Shown here: in pieces, positions 32,196-40,084 of the stretch
Layout: each line of letters starts with the position of its first letter
Position numbering within the stretch: position 1 is the first letter of the stretch
Assembly (NCBI GenBank): GCA_052118425.1
Contig: JBQKHF010000007.1
From: Roseburia_C sp900315735
Lineage (GTDB): Bacteria; Bacillota; Clostridia; Lachnospirales; Lachnospiraceae
DNA length: 64,000 nucleotides
Reading direction: 5' to 3' (one strand)
Program-made: the position numbers and the translations under genes
Notes under the pieces: generated by a model
What the model was told of the DNA's origin: nothing
Databases searched by the model: none
The model's input: the letters and a program-made list of their open reading frames with translations, nothing else

Positions 32196-33179
32196 CTATT
32201 GAACACTGTCTGCACTGATATGCTGTATTACAGTTGTATCCTCAGTAATCGGAAGTAATTCTACTCCCTGTGCCTGTAACGCCTCAATCATCGGGCCTAA
32301 GGCTTCCACCGTTGTTTCCTTCGTATTTGCATCATGAAGCAAAACAACTGATGTCTTATATTTTACCACATCTTCCATCACATGGTCTACCAGGTCTTCT
32401 GCTGTATATGCCTGTGAAGTAGCATCTCCACTGGTTACATTCCAGTCAAAATAAGTAACATCCTGTTCATTCAGATATTTGATAAAATCCTTCATATCCG
32501 TATTGCTGACCTGATTGCTGCTTCCACCCGGGAAACGATAGTAATGACAATCTTCTCCCGTTATATCATAAAGATAATTCTGTATCTTGGTAAAATCATC
32601 TTCAAAATTTTCAAGCGAATCATAAATCACACTGTATTTATGGGAATAGGAATGCATTCCCAGTGTGTGTCCCTCATCTACGATTCTTTTATACATTTCC
32701 TGGGACTCTTCATCTTCTTTTCCCACAACGAAAAATGTTGCTTTCACATTATACTGTGCCAATGTATCTAAAATAGCCGCCGTATTGGAGCTTGGCCCAT
32801 CGTCAAAGGTAAGATATACCTTAAGCTGGTCTCCCGGCTGTGCCTTATTGCTTTCATCTTCAGCTACCAGCGGCTGGACAATGGAATTATCCGCACTCAA
32901 ATCCTGATATTCCGTATCTGTCTGCAATTCCGTTCCGGCGGGCAGTTCACCCTTCGACTGATTCTCATCCTGCTGTACCTGTCCGGAAACAATACCGCTT
33001 GATACCAGCCTGTCTATCTGATTCTGTAAAGAAATCACCCGGCACAACAATACCACACATAAAATAATCGATATCAGCATCCATACGAAGATAGACATGA
33101 TAATCCCCGTTTTCATGCGATTAATGCGTTTTCGCCTTTCCCGCTGTTCCTTTAACCCATTCGTGGTCTTCTCTTCCAT
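32196..33179 (-). CDS. Membrane-anchored polysaccharide deacetylase (NodB domain)
   Basis: Predicted extracellular N-deacetylase acting on peptidoglycan or another cell-wall polysaccharide. A basic cytoplasmic stub is followed by one transmembrane helix (about 24-47), then a linker and a NodB domain from about residue 119. Catalytic motifs are complete: TFDDGP (124-129) with the metal/base Asp pair, HSYSH (176-180), and RFPGGS (215-220). It sits between tsf and the bactofilin gene. The ribosome-binding site is GGGAGG, and part of it can pair in a 5-bp hairpin with a GNRA-type loop. The exact substrate is unknown. Confidence 0.9.
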   Translation of the reverse strand: MEEKTTNGLKEQRERRKRINRMKTGIIMSIFVWMLISIILCVVLLCRVISLQNQIDRLVSSGIVSGQVQQDENQSKGELPAGTELQTDTEYQDLSADNSIVQPLVAEDESNKAQPGDQLKVYLTFDDGPSSNTAAILDTLAQYNVKATFFVVGKEDEESQEMYKRIVDEGHTLGMHSYSHKYSVIYDSLENFEDDFTKIQNYLYDITGEDCHYYRFPGGSSNQVSNTDMKDFIKYLNEQDVTYFDWNVTSGDATSQAYTAEDLVDHVMEDVVKYKTSVVLLHDANTKETTVEALGPMIEALQAQGVELLPITEDTTVIQHISADSVQ

Positions 33180-33212
33180 GTAGTGACCTCCCGGTCATAA
33201 AATCTCTTTTCT

Positions 33213-33221
33213 ATTGTAACA
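33213..33221 (-). promoter_or_regulatory. Extended -10 element upstream of the deacetylase gene
   Basis: TGTTACAAT on the minus strand, 34 to 42 bases before the start codon. No good -35 box at 17 bp, but the TGn motif fits an extended -10. It would restart transcription after the tsf terminator. Confidence 0.4.
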
Positions 33222-33297
33222 CACTTTAACAAAATATCACTATAAAAAACAATTTTAATTGAATTACTTTTCGAGATTTTTCTTTCTTTTGTCAGAA

Positions 33298-33331
33298 AAT
33301 TCCCCTGCAGAAATCACTCTACAGGGGAATT
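33298..33331 (-). terminator. Hairpin terminator after tsf
   Basis: Stem AATTCCCCTG/CAGGGGAATT (33298-33307, 33322-33331) plus AGA/TCT inside, followed on the minus strand by a short TTTT. It separates rpsB-tsf from the deacetylase-bactofilin-pyrH unit, probably partially. Confidence 0.6.
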
Positions 33332-33362
33332 TAATGTACATTTACAATATATGCCTTGCGAC

Positions 33363-34301
33363 TTAGTTTCCTGCTATCTGAGCAGCAACTTCTGCAGCGA
33401 AGTCTTCATTTTTCTTCTCTAATCCTTCACCTGTTTCGAAACGTACAAATTTCTTAACAGATACAGTAGCACCAACTTCTTTGGAAACCTGCTCTAAGTA
33501 TTTTCCAACTGTCTGTTTTCCGTCTTCTGCTTTTACATATACCTGATCTACTAAGCAGATTTCTTTTAACTCTTTGCTGATACGTCCTTCGATCATTCCG
33601 TGGATAACCTTTTCCGGTTTCTGGGACTCTTTCGGGTCGTTCATAATCTGAGCTAAGAGAATCTCTTTCTCATGTGCGATGTAATCAGCACTTACTTCGT
33701 CTCTGGAAACATATTTTGGATTTAAAGCTGCAATCTGCATTGCAATGTTTGTTAATGCTTCTTTCACTGCATCATTTACAACAGTTGTATCAGCATCAAC
33801 GATAACACCGATTCTTCCGCCGCCATGGATGTAAGATACAACACAACCATTCTCAGCTACAACTTTTTCAAATCTACGAATCTTTAAGTTCTCTCCGATT
33901 ACTGCAACTTTCTCTACTAATGCATCTTTTACAGTCTTGCTTTCATCTGCATTCCATTTTTCTTCCATGAATGCATCCATATCTGCTGCGTCAGAGTTTA
34001 CTGCCTGTGTTGCAACAGCTTCTACGAACTCACGGAATGTATCATTCTTAGCAACGAAGTCTGTCTCAGAGTTTACTTCAACAACTGCTGCTGTCTTGTC
34101 ATCTTTTACTACAACAGTACAAAGACCTTCTGCTGCGATTCTTCCAGCTTTCTTCTCAGCTTTTGCCTGTCCGTTTTTTCTTAAATATTCAACAGCCTCA
34201 TCCATGTTGCCGTCTGTTTCACCTAATGCTTTTTTACAATCCATCATTCCTGCGCCGGTTAATTCACGCAGTTCTTTTACCATTGCTGCTGTAATAGCCA
34301 T
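33363..34301 (-). CDS. tsf: Elongation factor Ts
   Basis: Guanine-nucleotide exchange factor for EF-Tu. The start at ATG 34301 (protein beginning MAITAAMVKELRELTGAGM) is nine bases after GGAGG; an in-frame extension upstream is rejected. This gives 312 residues, slightly long. The EF-Tu contact segment TDFVAKNDTFREF (near residue 80) is conserved. The gene follows rpsB in the usual order, separated by about 105 bases with two hairpins. Confidence 0.97.
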   Translation of the reverse strand: MAITAAMVKELRELTGAGMMDCKKALGETDGNMDEAVEYLRKNGQAKAEKKAGRIAAEGLCTVVVKDDKTAAVVEVNSETDFVAKNDTFREFVEAVATQAVNSDAADMDAFMEEKWNADESKTVKDALVEKVAVIGENLKIRRFEKVVAENGCVVSYIHGGGRIGVIVDADTTVVNDAVKEALTNIAMQIAALNPKYVSRDEVSADYIAHEKEILLAQIMNDPKESQKPEKVIHGMIEGRISKELKEICLVDQVYVKAEDGKQTVGKYLEQVSKEVGATVSVKKFVRFETGEGLEKKNEDFAAEVAAQIAGN

Positions 34302-34335
34302 CTTCATTTTCCTCCATTTATTTTTTCTAAAGGTA

Positions 34336-34382
34336 AGGACAGGCAATTACTGTCTGTCCTGTTTTATACACACGTCGTGTGT
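34336..34382 (-). other. Paired hairpins between rpsB and tsf
   Basis: AGGACAG/CTGTCCT (34336-34342, 34354-34360) and ACACAC/GTGTGT (34368-34373, 34377-34382). They lie in the intercistronic gap without a clear U-run and could be attenuator or processing structures. Confidence 0.4.
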
Positions 34383-34406
34383 TTCTTATCGTTTAAAGTA
34401 CTGTTC

Positions 34407-35144
34407 TTATGCCTCTACAGCTTCTTCTGCATCCTCTGCAGCTTCAGCGTCAACATCAACAGTTCCCTGATTTGCTTCGATAACAGCATCAGCCATTTTA
34501 GAAACGATTAATTTAACGGCTCTGATTGCATCATCGTTACCAGGAATTACATAATCTAACTCTTCTGGGTCACAGTTTGTATCTGCGATACCGATAAGTG
34601 GAATTCCTAAAGAATGTGCTTCCTGAACGCAGATTCTTTCTTTCTTAGGATCTACGATAAAGATAGCATCCGGAATCTTCTTCATTTCTTTGATTCCGCC
34701 TAAGTTCTTCTGTAATTTATCTAATTCTTTCTTTAATTTGATAACTTCTTTCTTAGGAAGAACATCAAATGTTCCATCCTCTTCCATAGCTTCGATTGCT
34801 TTTAATCTTGCAATACGGCTCTGGATTGTCTTGAAGTTAGTAAGCATACCACCTAACCATCTCTCGTTTACATAGAACATGTTACAACGCTCTGCTTCTG
34901 TTTTGATAGCATCCTGAGCCTGTTTCTTTGTTCCTACGAAAAGAATAGTACCACCTTCAGCAGCGATATCTGCCATAGCTTTGTAAGCCTCATCTACTTT
35001 ACCTACAGATTTCTGTAAGTCGATGATGTAGATACCATTTCTCTCTGTGTAGATGTATGGAGCCATTTTAGGGTTCCATCTTCTGGTCTGATGTCCGAAA
35101 TGAACACCTGCTTCTAATAACTGTTTCATTGAAATAACGCTCAT
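34407..35144 (-). CDS. rpsB: Small ribosomal subunit protein uS2
   Basis: A 30S protein of 245 residues. It begins MSVISMKQLLEAGVHFGHQ, with the diagnostic FGHQTRRWNPKM, then YINERWLGG-like YVNERWLGGMLTNF and GIADTNCDPEELDYVIPGNDDAIRA. The C-terminus is an acidic AED-rich tail. The gene is first of rpsB-tsf, with its own strong promoter and a structured leader, immediately after the last gene of the fla/che cluster. Confidence 0.97.
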   Translation of the reverse strand: MSVISMKQLLEAGVHFGHQTRRWNPKMAPYIYTERNGIYIIDLQKSVGKVDEAYKAMADIAAEGGTILFVGTKKQAQDAIKTEAERCNMFYVNERWLGGMLTNFKTIQSRIARLKAIEAMEEDGTFDVLPKKEVIKLKKELDKLQKNLGGIKEMKKIPDAIFIVDPKKERICVQEAHSLGIPLIGIADTNCDPEELDYVIPGNDDAIRAVKLIVSKMADAVIEANQGTVDVDAEAAEDAEEAVEA

Positions 35145-35171
35145 TGTTTTTCCTCCATTTGGTTATTCTTC

Positions 35172-35227
35172 CATATACTTCTTATTATCAGACAACCTTG
35201 CGGCACCAATCTGACAATCGGTATATG
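35172..35227 (-). promoter_or_regulatory. Structured leader of rpsB, possible autoregulatory element
   Basis: CATATAC/GTATATG (35172-35178, 35221-35227) closes a stem that contains TCAGA/TCTGA (35188-35192, 35210-35214). The leader lies between the promoter and the start codon, where ribosomal-protein autoregulation elements usually sit. The specific motif is not one I can match by eye. Confidence 0.4.
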
Positions 35228-35250
35228 TGTAAATTTATCGCAACGCATGG

Positions 35251-35279
35251 ATTATATCATAATCAGCCATGCTATGCAA
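35251..35279 (-). promoter_or_regulatory. rpsB-tsf promoter
   Basis: TTGCAT (complement 35274-35279) and TATAAT (35251-35256) with a 17-bp spacer, eight bases past the stop codon of the preceding gene. Confidence 0.7.
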
Positions 35280-35286
35280 CCTTTTT

Positions 35287-35838
35287 TTAATGATGAATTG
35301 TTTTGTCTGTAAGAATTCCGGCAACTTCTTCATATCCTGCTCCCTCCGGAATCGTTACGGTTCCCGGCAGGACAAAATTGGCATAATTATTATCTACCAT
35401 ATATTTATTAAAAGCTTCTGCATTGTCCACAAGACCTTCTTCCTGCAGACGCTGTGAAACAGCATTGGAAGAATCTCCTACTTCTACGGTAAATTCCTTC
35501 TGCACAACAGTTCCATCCTGTGACGGCTGTGTACCATCTGCTCCATCCGTTCCTGCATCCACCGGTGTCTCTCCGGAATTTTCTGTTCCCGGCTGTGCAC
35601 CTGTCTGCCCGGTATCGGAACCATTTTCTGTGCTCTTTGGAATCTCATCTTCCGTTTCTGTGGCTTTTGGTATGGTATCTTTTCCGGTATCTTCCATTAC
35701 CATTCCAAGTTCTTTTGCTCTTGCAATGATTTCATCATCTGAAAGGTCACTTTTTTTCATTGCAAATGATATGGATAAGATAATCGTGCTTATCAGAATA
35801 CCAATTCCCAAGCCTCTCAGATAATATTTAAACTTCAC
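35287..35838 (-). CDS. Membrane protein with MltG/YceG-like C-terminal domain, no catalytic part
   Basis: 183 residues: a basic N-terminus, one transmembrane helix (about 8-26), a disordered T/E/G-rich linker (50-112), and a C-terminal domain (about 113-180) starting EFTVEVGDSSNAVSQRL and ending VTIPEGAGYEEVAGIL. This last part resembles the LysM-like N-terminal module of MltG/YceG lytic transglycosylases, but the catalytic domain with its Glu is absent. It is the last gene of the fla/che cluster and overlaps the upstream gene by 11 bases. A role in peptidoglycan binding is possible; function unproven. Confidence 0.7.
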   Translation of the reverse strand: MKFKYYLRGLGIGILISTIILSISFAMKKSDLSDDEIIARAKELGMVMEDTGKDTIPKATETEDEIPKSTENGSDTGQTGAQPGTENSGETPVDAGTDGADGTQPSQDGTVVQKEFTVEVGDSSNAVSQRLQEEGLVDNAEAFNKYMVDNNYANFVLPGTVTIPEGAGYEEVAGILTDKTIHH

Positions 35839-36493
35839 CTGTATCTACTCCTTTATACAATCCTATTACAAGCTTTACTTCACCAAGTCCAAGTCCAAGT
35901 TCTCTTGCAATCTCAACATAAGATTTACCCTCAGCATATAAAGCAAGGATTTTCTCGTTGTGATTCATCGGCTCCGGCTGTGTTTCTGTCTCTCCGGCCG
36001 GTGCTTCCGCTTCCGGCTCCACCGGCTCCTCTGCCGCTTTTACCTCTTCCGGTTCTTTTGCCGCAGATTCTTTTGCTTCTTCTAAGCTTTCCCCGATTTC
36101 TGCTGACATCTCACCAATCTGTCCGGCAAGCTTTGTCAGTTCTGTATGCTTGTCATTTAACATACTATATAAGAACATAATCTCATTATGGGTCTGGTTC
36201 ATCTTCTCCATAACAGTATCGGAGTATTCACCGATTGCCAGCATTTTTTCATTGGTCTCTTTATCCAGCGCCCGCTCCACTTTATCCATGGAATCTTCTA
36301 TTGCATGGTCAATCTGGTCTTCTATTGCAACCTCTGCATCTTTCAATTTGTTTTCCAGTATTTTTTTTATCTCATTCTGACTCAGTTCCGAAATACGGTC
36401 TAATTCTGCACCGGAAAGCTTCTCTGTTACCATAAAGCTTCCAATCATCATAACCAGACCTGCCAGAATCAGGATAATCTCCACACCTGTCAT
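35828..36493 (-). CDS. DUF6115-like coiled-coil membrane protein in the SwrB position
   Basis: 221 residues with an N-terminal transmembrane helix (about 4-23), a long charged coiled coil (about 28-145), an acidic E/P/A-rich linker (146-175) and a C-terminal helix-turn-helix-like module (NEKILALYAEGKSYVEIARE, then LGLGLGEVKLVIGLYKG). In B. subtilis the same slot between sigD and rpsB holds swrB, which encodes a membrane protein activating flagellar assembly. Matching order and layout suggest an analogous role; direct homology would need an alignment. Confidence 0.7.
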   Translation of the reverse strand: MTGVEIILILAGLVMMIGSFMVTEKLSGAELDRISELSQNEIKKILENKLKDAEVAIEDQIDHAIEDSMDKVERALDKETNEKMLAIGEYSDTVMEKMNQTHNEIMFLYSMLNDKHTELTKLAGQIGEMSAEIGESLEEAKESAAKEPEEVKAAEEPVEPEAEAPAGETETQPEPMNHNEKILALYAEGKSYVEIARELGLGLGEVKLVIGLYKGVDTGEV

Positions 36494-36512
36494 CTGTCAG
36501 ATACACTCCTTT

Positions 36513-36821
36513 TTATATTTTTACGTCAAAACCACCGGTTGCACCTTTGATAATCACACGGTCTTCCTTCTGTTTCTTCTTCCGCTGTTCCTGTCTCTGG
36601 TACTGACCATTTCCCTCTTCCTTTGCATCAAAACGATGTTCTTCCATCTGGGAATCATCTTTCTTAGTCACCTGTTCTGCCTGGCGGTATTCCTCTCTCT
36701 GCACTTCTATCTGGATGTTCTGCTGATCTACCATCGGTTTCACATCCTGCTGTTGTTTCAGCGTTCCCACATCCTGCGTTCTCTGGATAACTCCATTCAT
36801 ATCTACCGGACGAATTGACAT
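36513..36821 (-). CDS. Hypothetical flagellar-operon protein (102 aa)
   Basis: Hydrophilic, Gln/Glu/Lys-rich protein that is probably helical in the middle (QREEYRQAEQVTKKDDSQME) and disordered at the ends. It starts MSIRPVDMNGVIQRTQDVG and ends in a KGATGGFDVKI segment. No signal peptide, membrane helix or recognisable domain. Located between fapA and the DUF6115-like gene, with 36 and 19 bases of spacing, so likely cotranscribed with motility genes. Function unknown. Confidence 0.7.
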   Translation of the reverse strand: MSIRPVDMNGVIQRTQDVGTLKQQQDVKPMVDQQNIQIEVQREEYRQAEQVTKKDDSQMEEHRFDAKEEGNGQYQRQEQRKKKQKEDRVIIKGATGGFDVKI

Positions 36822-36857
36822 ATCCCTGCACCTCCAGCCTGCCTCAATCGTATGGCA

Positions 36858-38453
36858 TTACATATTTGAGATTTTCACTTCACCCTCGTCCTTATAAAGC
36901 TGGCAGAAGCTTCTGTCATCCTTTACAATAAGACTTACATCCGTAATATTTACAATTACACCCGCATACAGCGTCTTTGAAACTTTTACTCTTGCATTGC
37001 TGCTTCCATTTAATATGCTCTGCAGTCTTTCATATTCATGTTCTAATGGTGTACGCTGTGCTTCCTTCTCCTTAAAGGCACGCATAAGCTGTTCAATATA
37101 TTGTATCTTTTCCTGATCCAGTTTTTCTTTATTCTTAAGCTTCTCTCCATAAGTAGTAAGAATTGTCCGAATCTGCTCAATGGTCTTATTTAACTGAAGC
37201 AGTTCTTCCTGGACTTTCACATAGCGTTCCTTCTTCTCCGGATCCACACCAACTTCAATACGGGTTCCTGCTCCAAGGCTGGAACCGATGGTCTGGGCTT
37301 CTACCAGACTTCCGGCACGGATAACACCGCCTGTAATAAATCCATTCTTACCGCTGACACGGACTTCTGTTGCAGCAGATACTTTACTATGTAAAATAGA
37401 ATCTGTCTCCACATAACCTCCGGAAATAATGGTTGCATTCTCAATAAACTTACAGATGACATTTCCCTGTGCTCTGAGCACTCCTTTTGTCATTCCGTGA
37501 ATCCCTCTTTTTACAACAATCTGACCTCCGGCCTGTATCAGTGCATCTTCTACTACACCTTCAACTACTACGTCACCTTTTGCAATAATGGAAAAGCCGC
37601 CTTTTACATTTCCTCTTACCGTAACATTTCCCGGATAATCAATATTACCGGTGGAATTGTCCACATCTGCCGGTACTTCATAGACATCCGATACGAATAC
37701 TTTACCATTTACCAGACTGGCATGTCCGGTCACTTCGGAGTAAAGTTCCATTTTATCATCCGATATCTTAATATTGTTTCCATATTCTAACCGAAGGGAA
37801 CGAACCTGTCTTGGTTTGATTTCTTTTCCAAGAACATCATAGCCTTGGACACCACGGTCTTCCGGGAATAATTTTGCCAGAAGGTCTCCTTCTTTGATAT
37901 GGCTGATTACATTTAATTCACGGTAATCTACCGAACCATCTTCATTTTTCTTCGGTTTTAAATTAACATCTGTATTAAAGTAATATTCTATTCTGGCATC
38001 CTGTCCGTCTACCGGCTTCTTTCCTTTTGCCATCACATAGTCTGTACAGTAAGTCTTATTCTGGAAAAAGTTCAAAATTGCATCCTGATCGACTCCGGAT
38101 TTTACACCCTTTGCAGTTAAATCACGCAGGATTTCCTGCACATTCATATTCGTGCCGCCTGCAGCCGGATAAAATCTGCACACCGCTTCCATTGCATCTG
38201 CGGATACTGTTACAGCCATCTCTTCATTTACCTGAATCGGATAAATATCCCCGACCATAACCTCTGCCATCTCATTGTTGTTAATCGCAGCAACCAGTTC
38301 TTTTAAATTATAATCCGTGCAACCATGTCTTTCCAGATACTCTGTTATTTCCCCAATCTCAATAACATTTCCATCTGAAGCTGCCGGGAAAAGCTTTATA
38401 TAAGTCGCATGTTCCTTAATTACAAGTTGAAAATAAGCATTTGCCTGTTCCAT
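36858..38453 (-). CDS. FapA-family protein (DUF342, flagellar assembly protein A)
   Basis: 531-residue cytoplasmic protein of the DUF342/FapA family, often encoded in flagellar or polymer-export loci. The core (about 230-385) is a beta-helix of repeating GNVTVRGNVKGGFSI, AKGDVVVEGVVEDA and GGQIVVKRGIHG turns. It is followed by a coiled coil (about 420-490) and a short C-terminal beta region. It directly follows the sigma-28 gene by 12 bases. FapA proteins have been linked to polar localisation of FlhF in other bacteria; that role here is inference. Confidence 0.85.
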   Translation of the reverse strand: MEQANAYFQLVIKEHATYIKLFPAASDGNVIEIGEITEYLERHGCTDYNLKELVAAINNNEMAEVMVGDIYPIQVNEEMAVTVSADAMEAVCRFYPAAGGTNMNVQEILRDLTAKGVKSGVDQDAILNFFQNKTYCTDYVMAKGKKPVDGQDARIEYYFNTDVNLKPKKNEDGSVDYRELNVISHIKEGDLLAKLFPEDRGVQGYDVLGKEIKPRQVRSLRLEYGNNIKISDDKMELYSEVTGHASLVNGKVFVSDVYEVPADVDNSTGNIDYPGNVTVRGNVKGGFSIIAKGDVVVEGVVEDALIQAGGQIVVKRGIHGMTKGVLRAQGNVICKFIENATIISGGYVETDSILHSKVSAATEVRVSGKNGFITGGVIRAGSLVEAQTIGSSLGAGTRIEVGVDPEKKERYVKVQEELLQLNKTIEQIRTILTTYGEKLKNKEKLDQEKIQYIEQLMRAFKEKEAQRTPLEHEYERLQSILNGSSNARVKVSKTLYAGVIVNITDVSLIVKDDRSFCQLYKDEGEVKISNM

Positions 38454-38465
38454 AGCTTCCCTCCT

Positions 38466-39236
38466 TTATTTCTCGTCAACCAATATATCCATATAACTTC
38501 CCATTTTCTTCTTCATCTTTGCCAGTGCTCTGGTATGCAGCTGTGAAATTCTTGATTCCGACACTTCCAGAATACTGCTGATTTCTTTTAAGGTAAGTTC
38601 TTCATAATAGTATAACTCTATTACCTTACGTTCTTTTTCTGTCAGTGTCTCAAGGCTCTGTGTTAAAACCTCTTTCAGTTCACTTTCCGCCACCACATCT
38701 TCCGGCTGTGCAAAATGGGAATTTTTTGTCGCATCCATGGCAGGTTCTGTTCCCTGCTCCACAAATTCATTTAAGGAAACAACATTGGTGATTTTTAACT
38801 GGGACTGCCAGTTTAAATATTCATCCTCGGATACTCCAAGTTCACCTGCAATCTCTTCATCCAATGCAGTCTTTCCTGTTTTCATCTCTATATTCTTAAT
38901 TGCTTCGTCAATCTTTTTCTGTTTTTGGCGAACAGCCCTCGGTATCCAGTCCATCTTACGAATCTGGTCTAATATTGCCCCACGGATTCGAAGGCTTGCA
39001 TATGTTTCAAATTTAACATCCTTGCTTCGGTCAAATTTATCAATCGCATCAATCAGTCCAAAGATTCCGTAACTGACCAAATCCTCGTATTCGAAATTAT
39101 ATCCAAGATACATACTTAATCTGCCCGCTACTAATTTAACCAGCGGAGCATATTCTATGATAATCTGTTCCCGTATTTCAGATACTGGATTTTTCTGATA
39201 GCTTTCCCACAGTTTTTCTCTGTCGACTGTTTTCAT
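38466..39236 (-). CDS. fliA: Flagellar RNA polymerase sigma-28 factor (SigD/FliA/WhiG type)
   Basis: Directs late flagellar, motility and chemotaxis promoters. It is 256 residues with the region 2 core YEDLVSYGIFGLIDAIDKFD and FETYASLRIRGAILDQIR, region 3, and region 4 with LTEKERKVIELYYYEELTLKEIS and the recognition helix SESRISQLHTRAL. No ECF features. As in B. subtilis (sigD), it is encoded after cheC-cheD inside the fla/che operon, so its level depends on read-through of that long transcript. The cognate anti-sigma FlgM is not in this window. Confidence 0.95.
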   Translation of the reverse strand: MKTVDREKLWESYQKNPVSEIREQIIIEYAPLVKLVAGRLSMYLGYNFEYEDLVSYGIFGLIDAIDKFDRSKDVKFETYASLRIRGAILDQIRKMDWIPRAVRQKQKKIDEAIKNIEMKTGKTALDEEIAGELGVSEDEYLNWQSQLKITNVVSLNEFVEQGTEPAMDATKNSHFAQPEDVVAESELKEVLTQSLETLTEKERKVIELYYYEELTLKEISSILEVSESRISQLHTRALAKMKKKMGSYMDILVDEK

Positions 39237-39260
39237 GCCATAGCCTCCGGTTTCTTATAA

Positions 39261-39569
39261 TTACTCTTCTTTCGCTTTTTTCTCTTCCTCTTCTTCTGAC
39301 TTTTCTGATGCATTGTCTTTCTTTTCATCAGCCGCGTCCTGTGCATCACTGTCTGCATCCTCTGCTGTGCCGTTCTTTTCATCCTTCATCGCTTTAAAAT
39401 TCTTTTCCAGAATATAAGCTGCAATACCCCCAAGTATGTAAAACAGGATAAGCACCAGCAACAATGTCTTTGTAAATGCCAGCAATTCCATCTTCTGAAA
39501 GATTGCCACTATACAAGTGATAAATCCTGCGGTCAGCATTACAATCGCAGGAATTGGTTTTGTCTTCAT
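39261..39569 (-). CDS. Small two-helix membrane protein with acidic tail (102 aa)
   Basis: Two transmembrane helices (about 6-26 and 31-53) and a highly charged Asp/Glu/Lys tail from residue 60, ending EEEEEKKAKEE. It starts MKTKPIPAIVMLTAGF. No family I recognise. It lies between cheD (15 bases) and the sigma-28 gene (24 bases), a slot that is empty in B. subtilis. Because it is inside the chemotaxis-sigma segment, a role in motility regulation or stator/motor function is conceivable but unproven. Confidence 0.75.
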   Translation of the reverse strand: MKTKPIPAIVMLTAGFITCIVAIFQKMELLAFTKTLLLVLILFYILGGIAAYILEKNFKAMKDEKNGTAEDADSDAQDAADEKKDNASEKSEEEEEKKAKEE

Positions 39570-39584
39570 CGTTCTGTCCTCAAT

Positions 39585-40070
39585 CTAAATAATTTTCAGT
39601 TCTTTTCCAACAGATTTAATATAGAACTCTCCGGTATCACAATGCAGTTCTACCGTACGTCCATAATTCAGTCCGGTATCCTCTGCCAAAAGTGGAATAC
39701 CAAGCTCCTTTAATTTCTGTCTGGAGGCTTCTGCATTTCTTGCTCCGATATTTCCAACCTCTGAATTGCCGCTCACCTCGAACATTCTGGCTCCGCCTGC
39801 AATCTTCGCTACCAGCCGGCTCTTTACCGCTCCTGCCGCTGTCATCTGACGGACAAGTTCCACAATTCCTGTATCTGCAAATTTTGCTATATTTGAATTA
39901 TTTTTCATCTTTGTACTGTCTGGCAGCATAATATGTGCAAGTCCACCAATCTTGGTAACCGGATCTAATAATGCTATTCCAATGCAGGAACCAAGTCCCA
40001 ATGTAGTAATCGTATCCGGAGCCTTACAAATATTTAAATCTGCCATACCAACTTTTATTACTTCACCCAT
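39585..40070 (-). CDS. cheD: Chemoreceptor glutamine deamidase CheD
   Basis: Deamidates receptor glutamines and binds CheC. At 161 residues the catalytic Cys is in TTLGLGSCIGIALLDP (near residue 29) and the catalytic His in LAHIMLP; the C-terminal GARNAEASRQKLKELGIP is also family-typical. It follows cheC by 14 bases, consistent with the CheC-CheD adaptation pair of B. subtilis. Confidence 0.96.
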   Translation of the reverse strand: MGEVIKVGMADLNICKAPDTITTLGLGSCIGIALLDPVTKIGGLAHIMLPDSTKMKNNSNIAKFADTGIVELVRQMTAAGAVKSRLVAKIAGGARMFEVSGNSEVGNIGARNAEASRQKLKELGIPLLAEDTGLNYGRTVELHCDTGEFYIKSVGKELKII

Positions 40071-40084
40071 TGATACCCTTCTCC

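Noticed and set aside
36822..36857. Sigma-28-type promoter in the gaps near fapA and the 102-aa gene
   Set aside because: No TAAA-N15-GCCGATAA-like pair could be found by eye in these short spacers.
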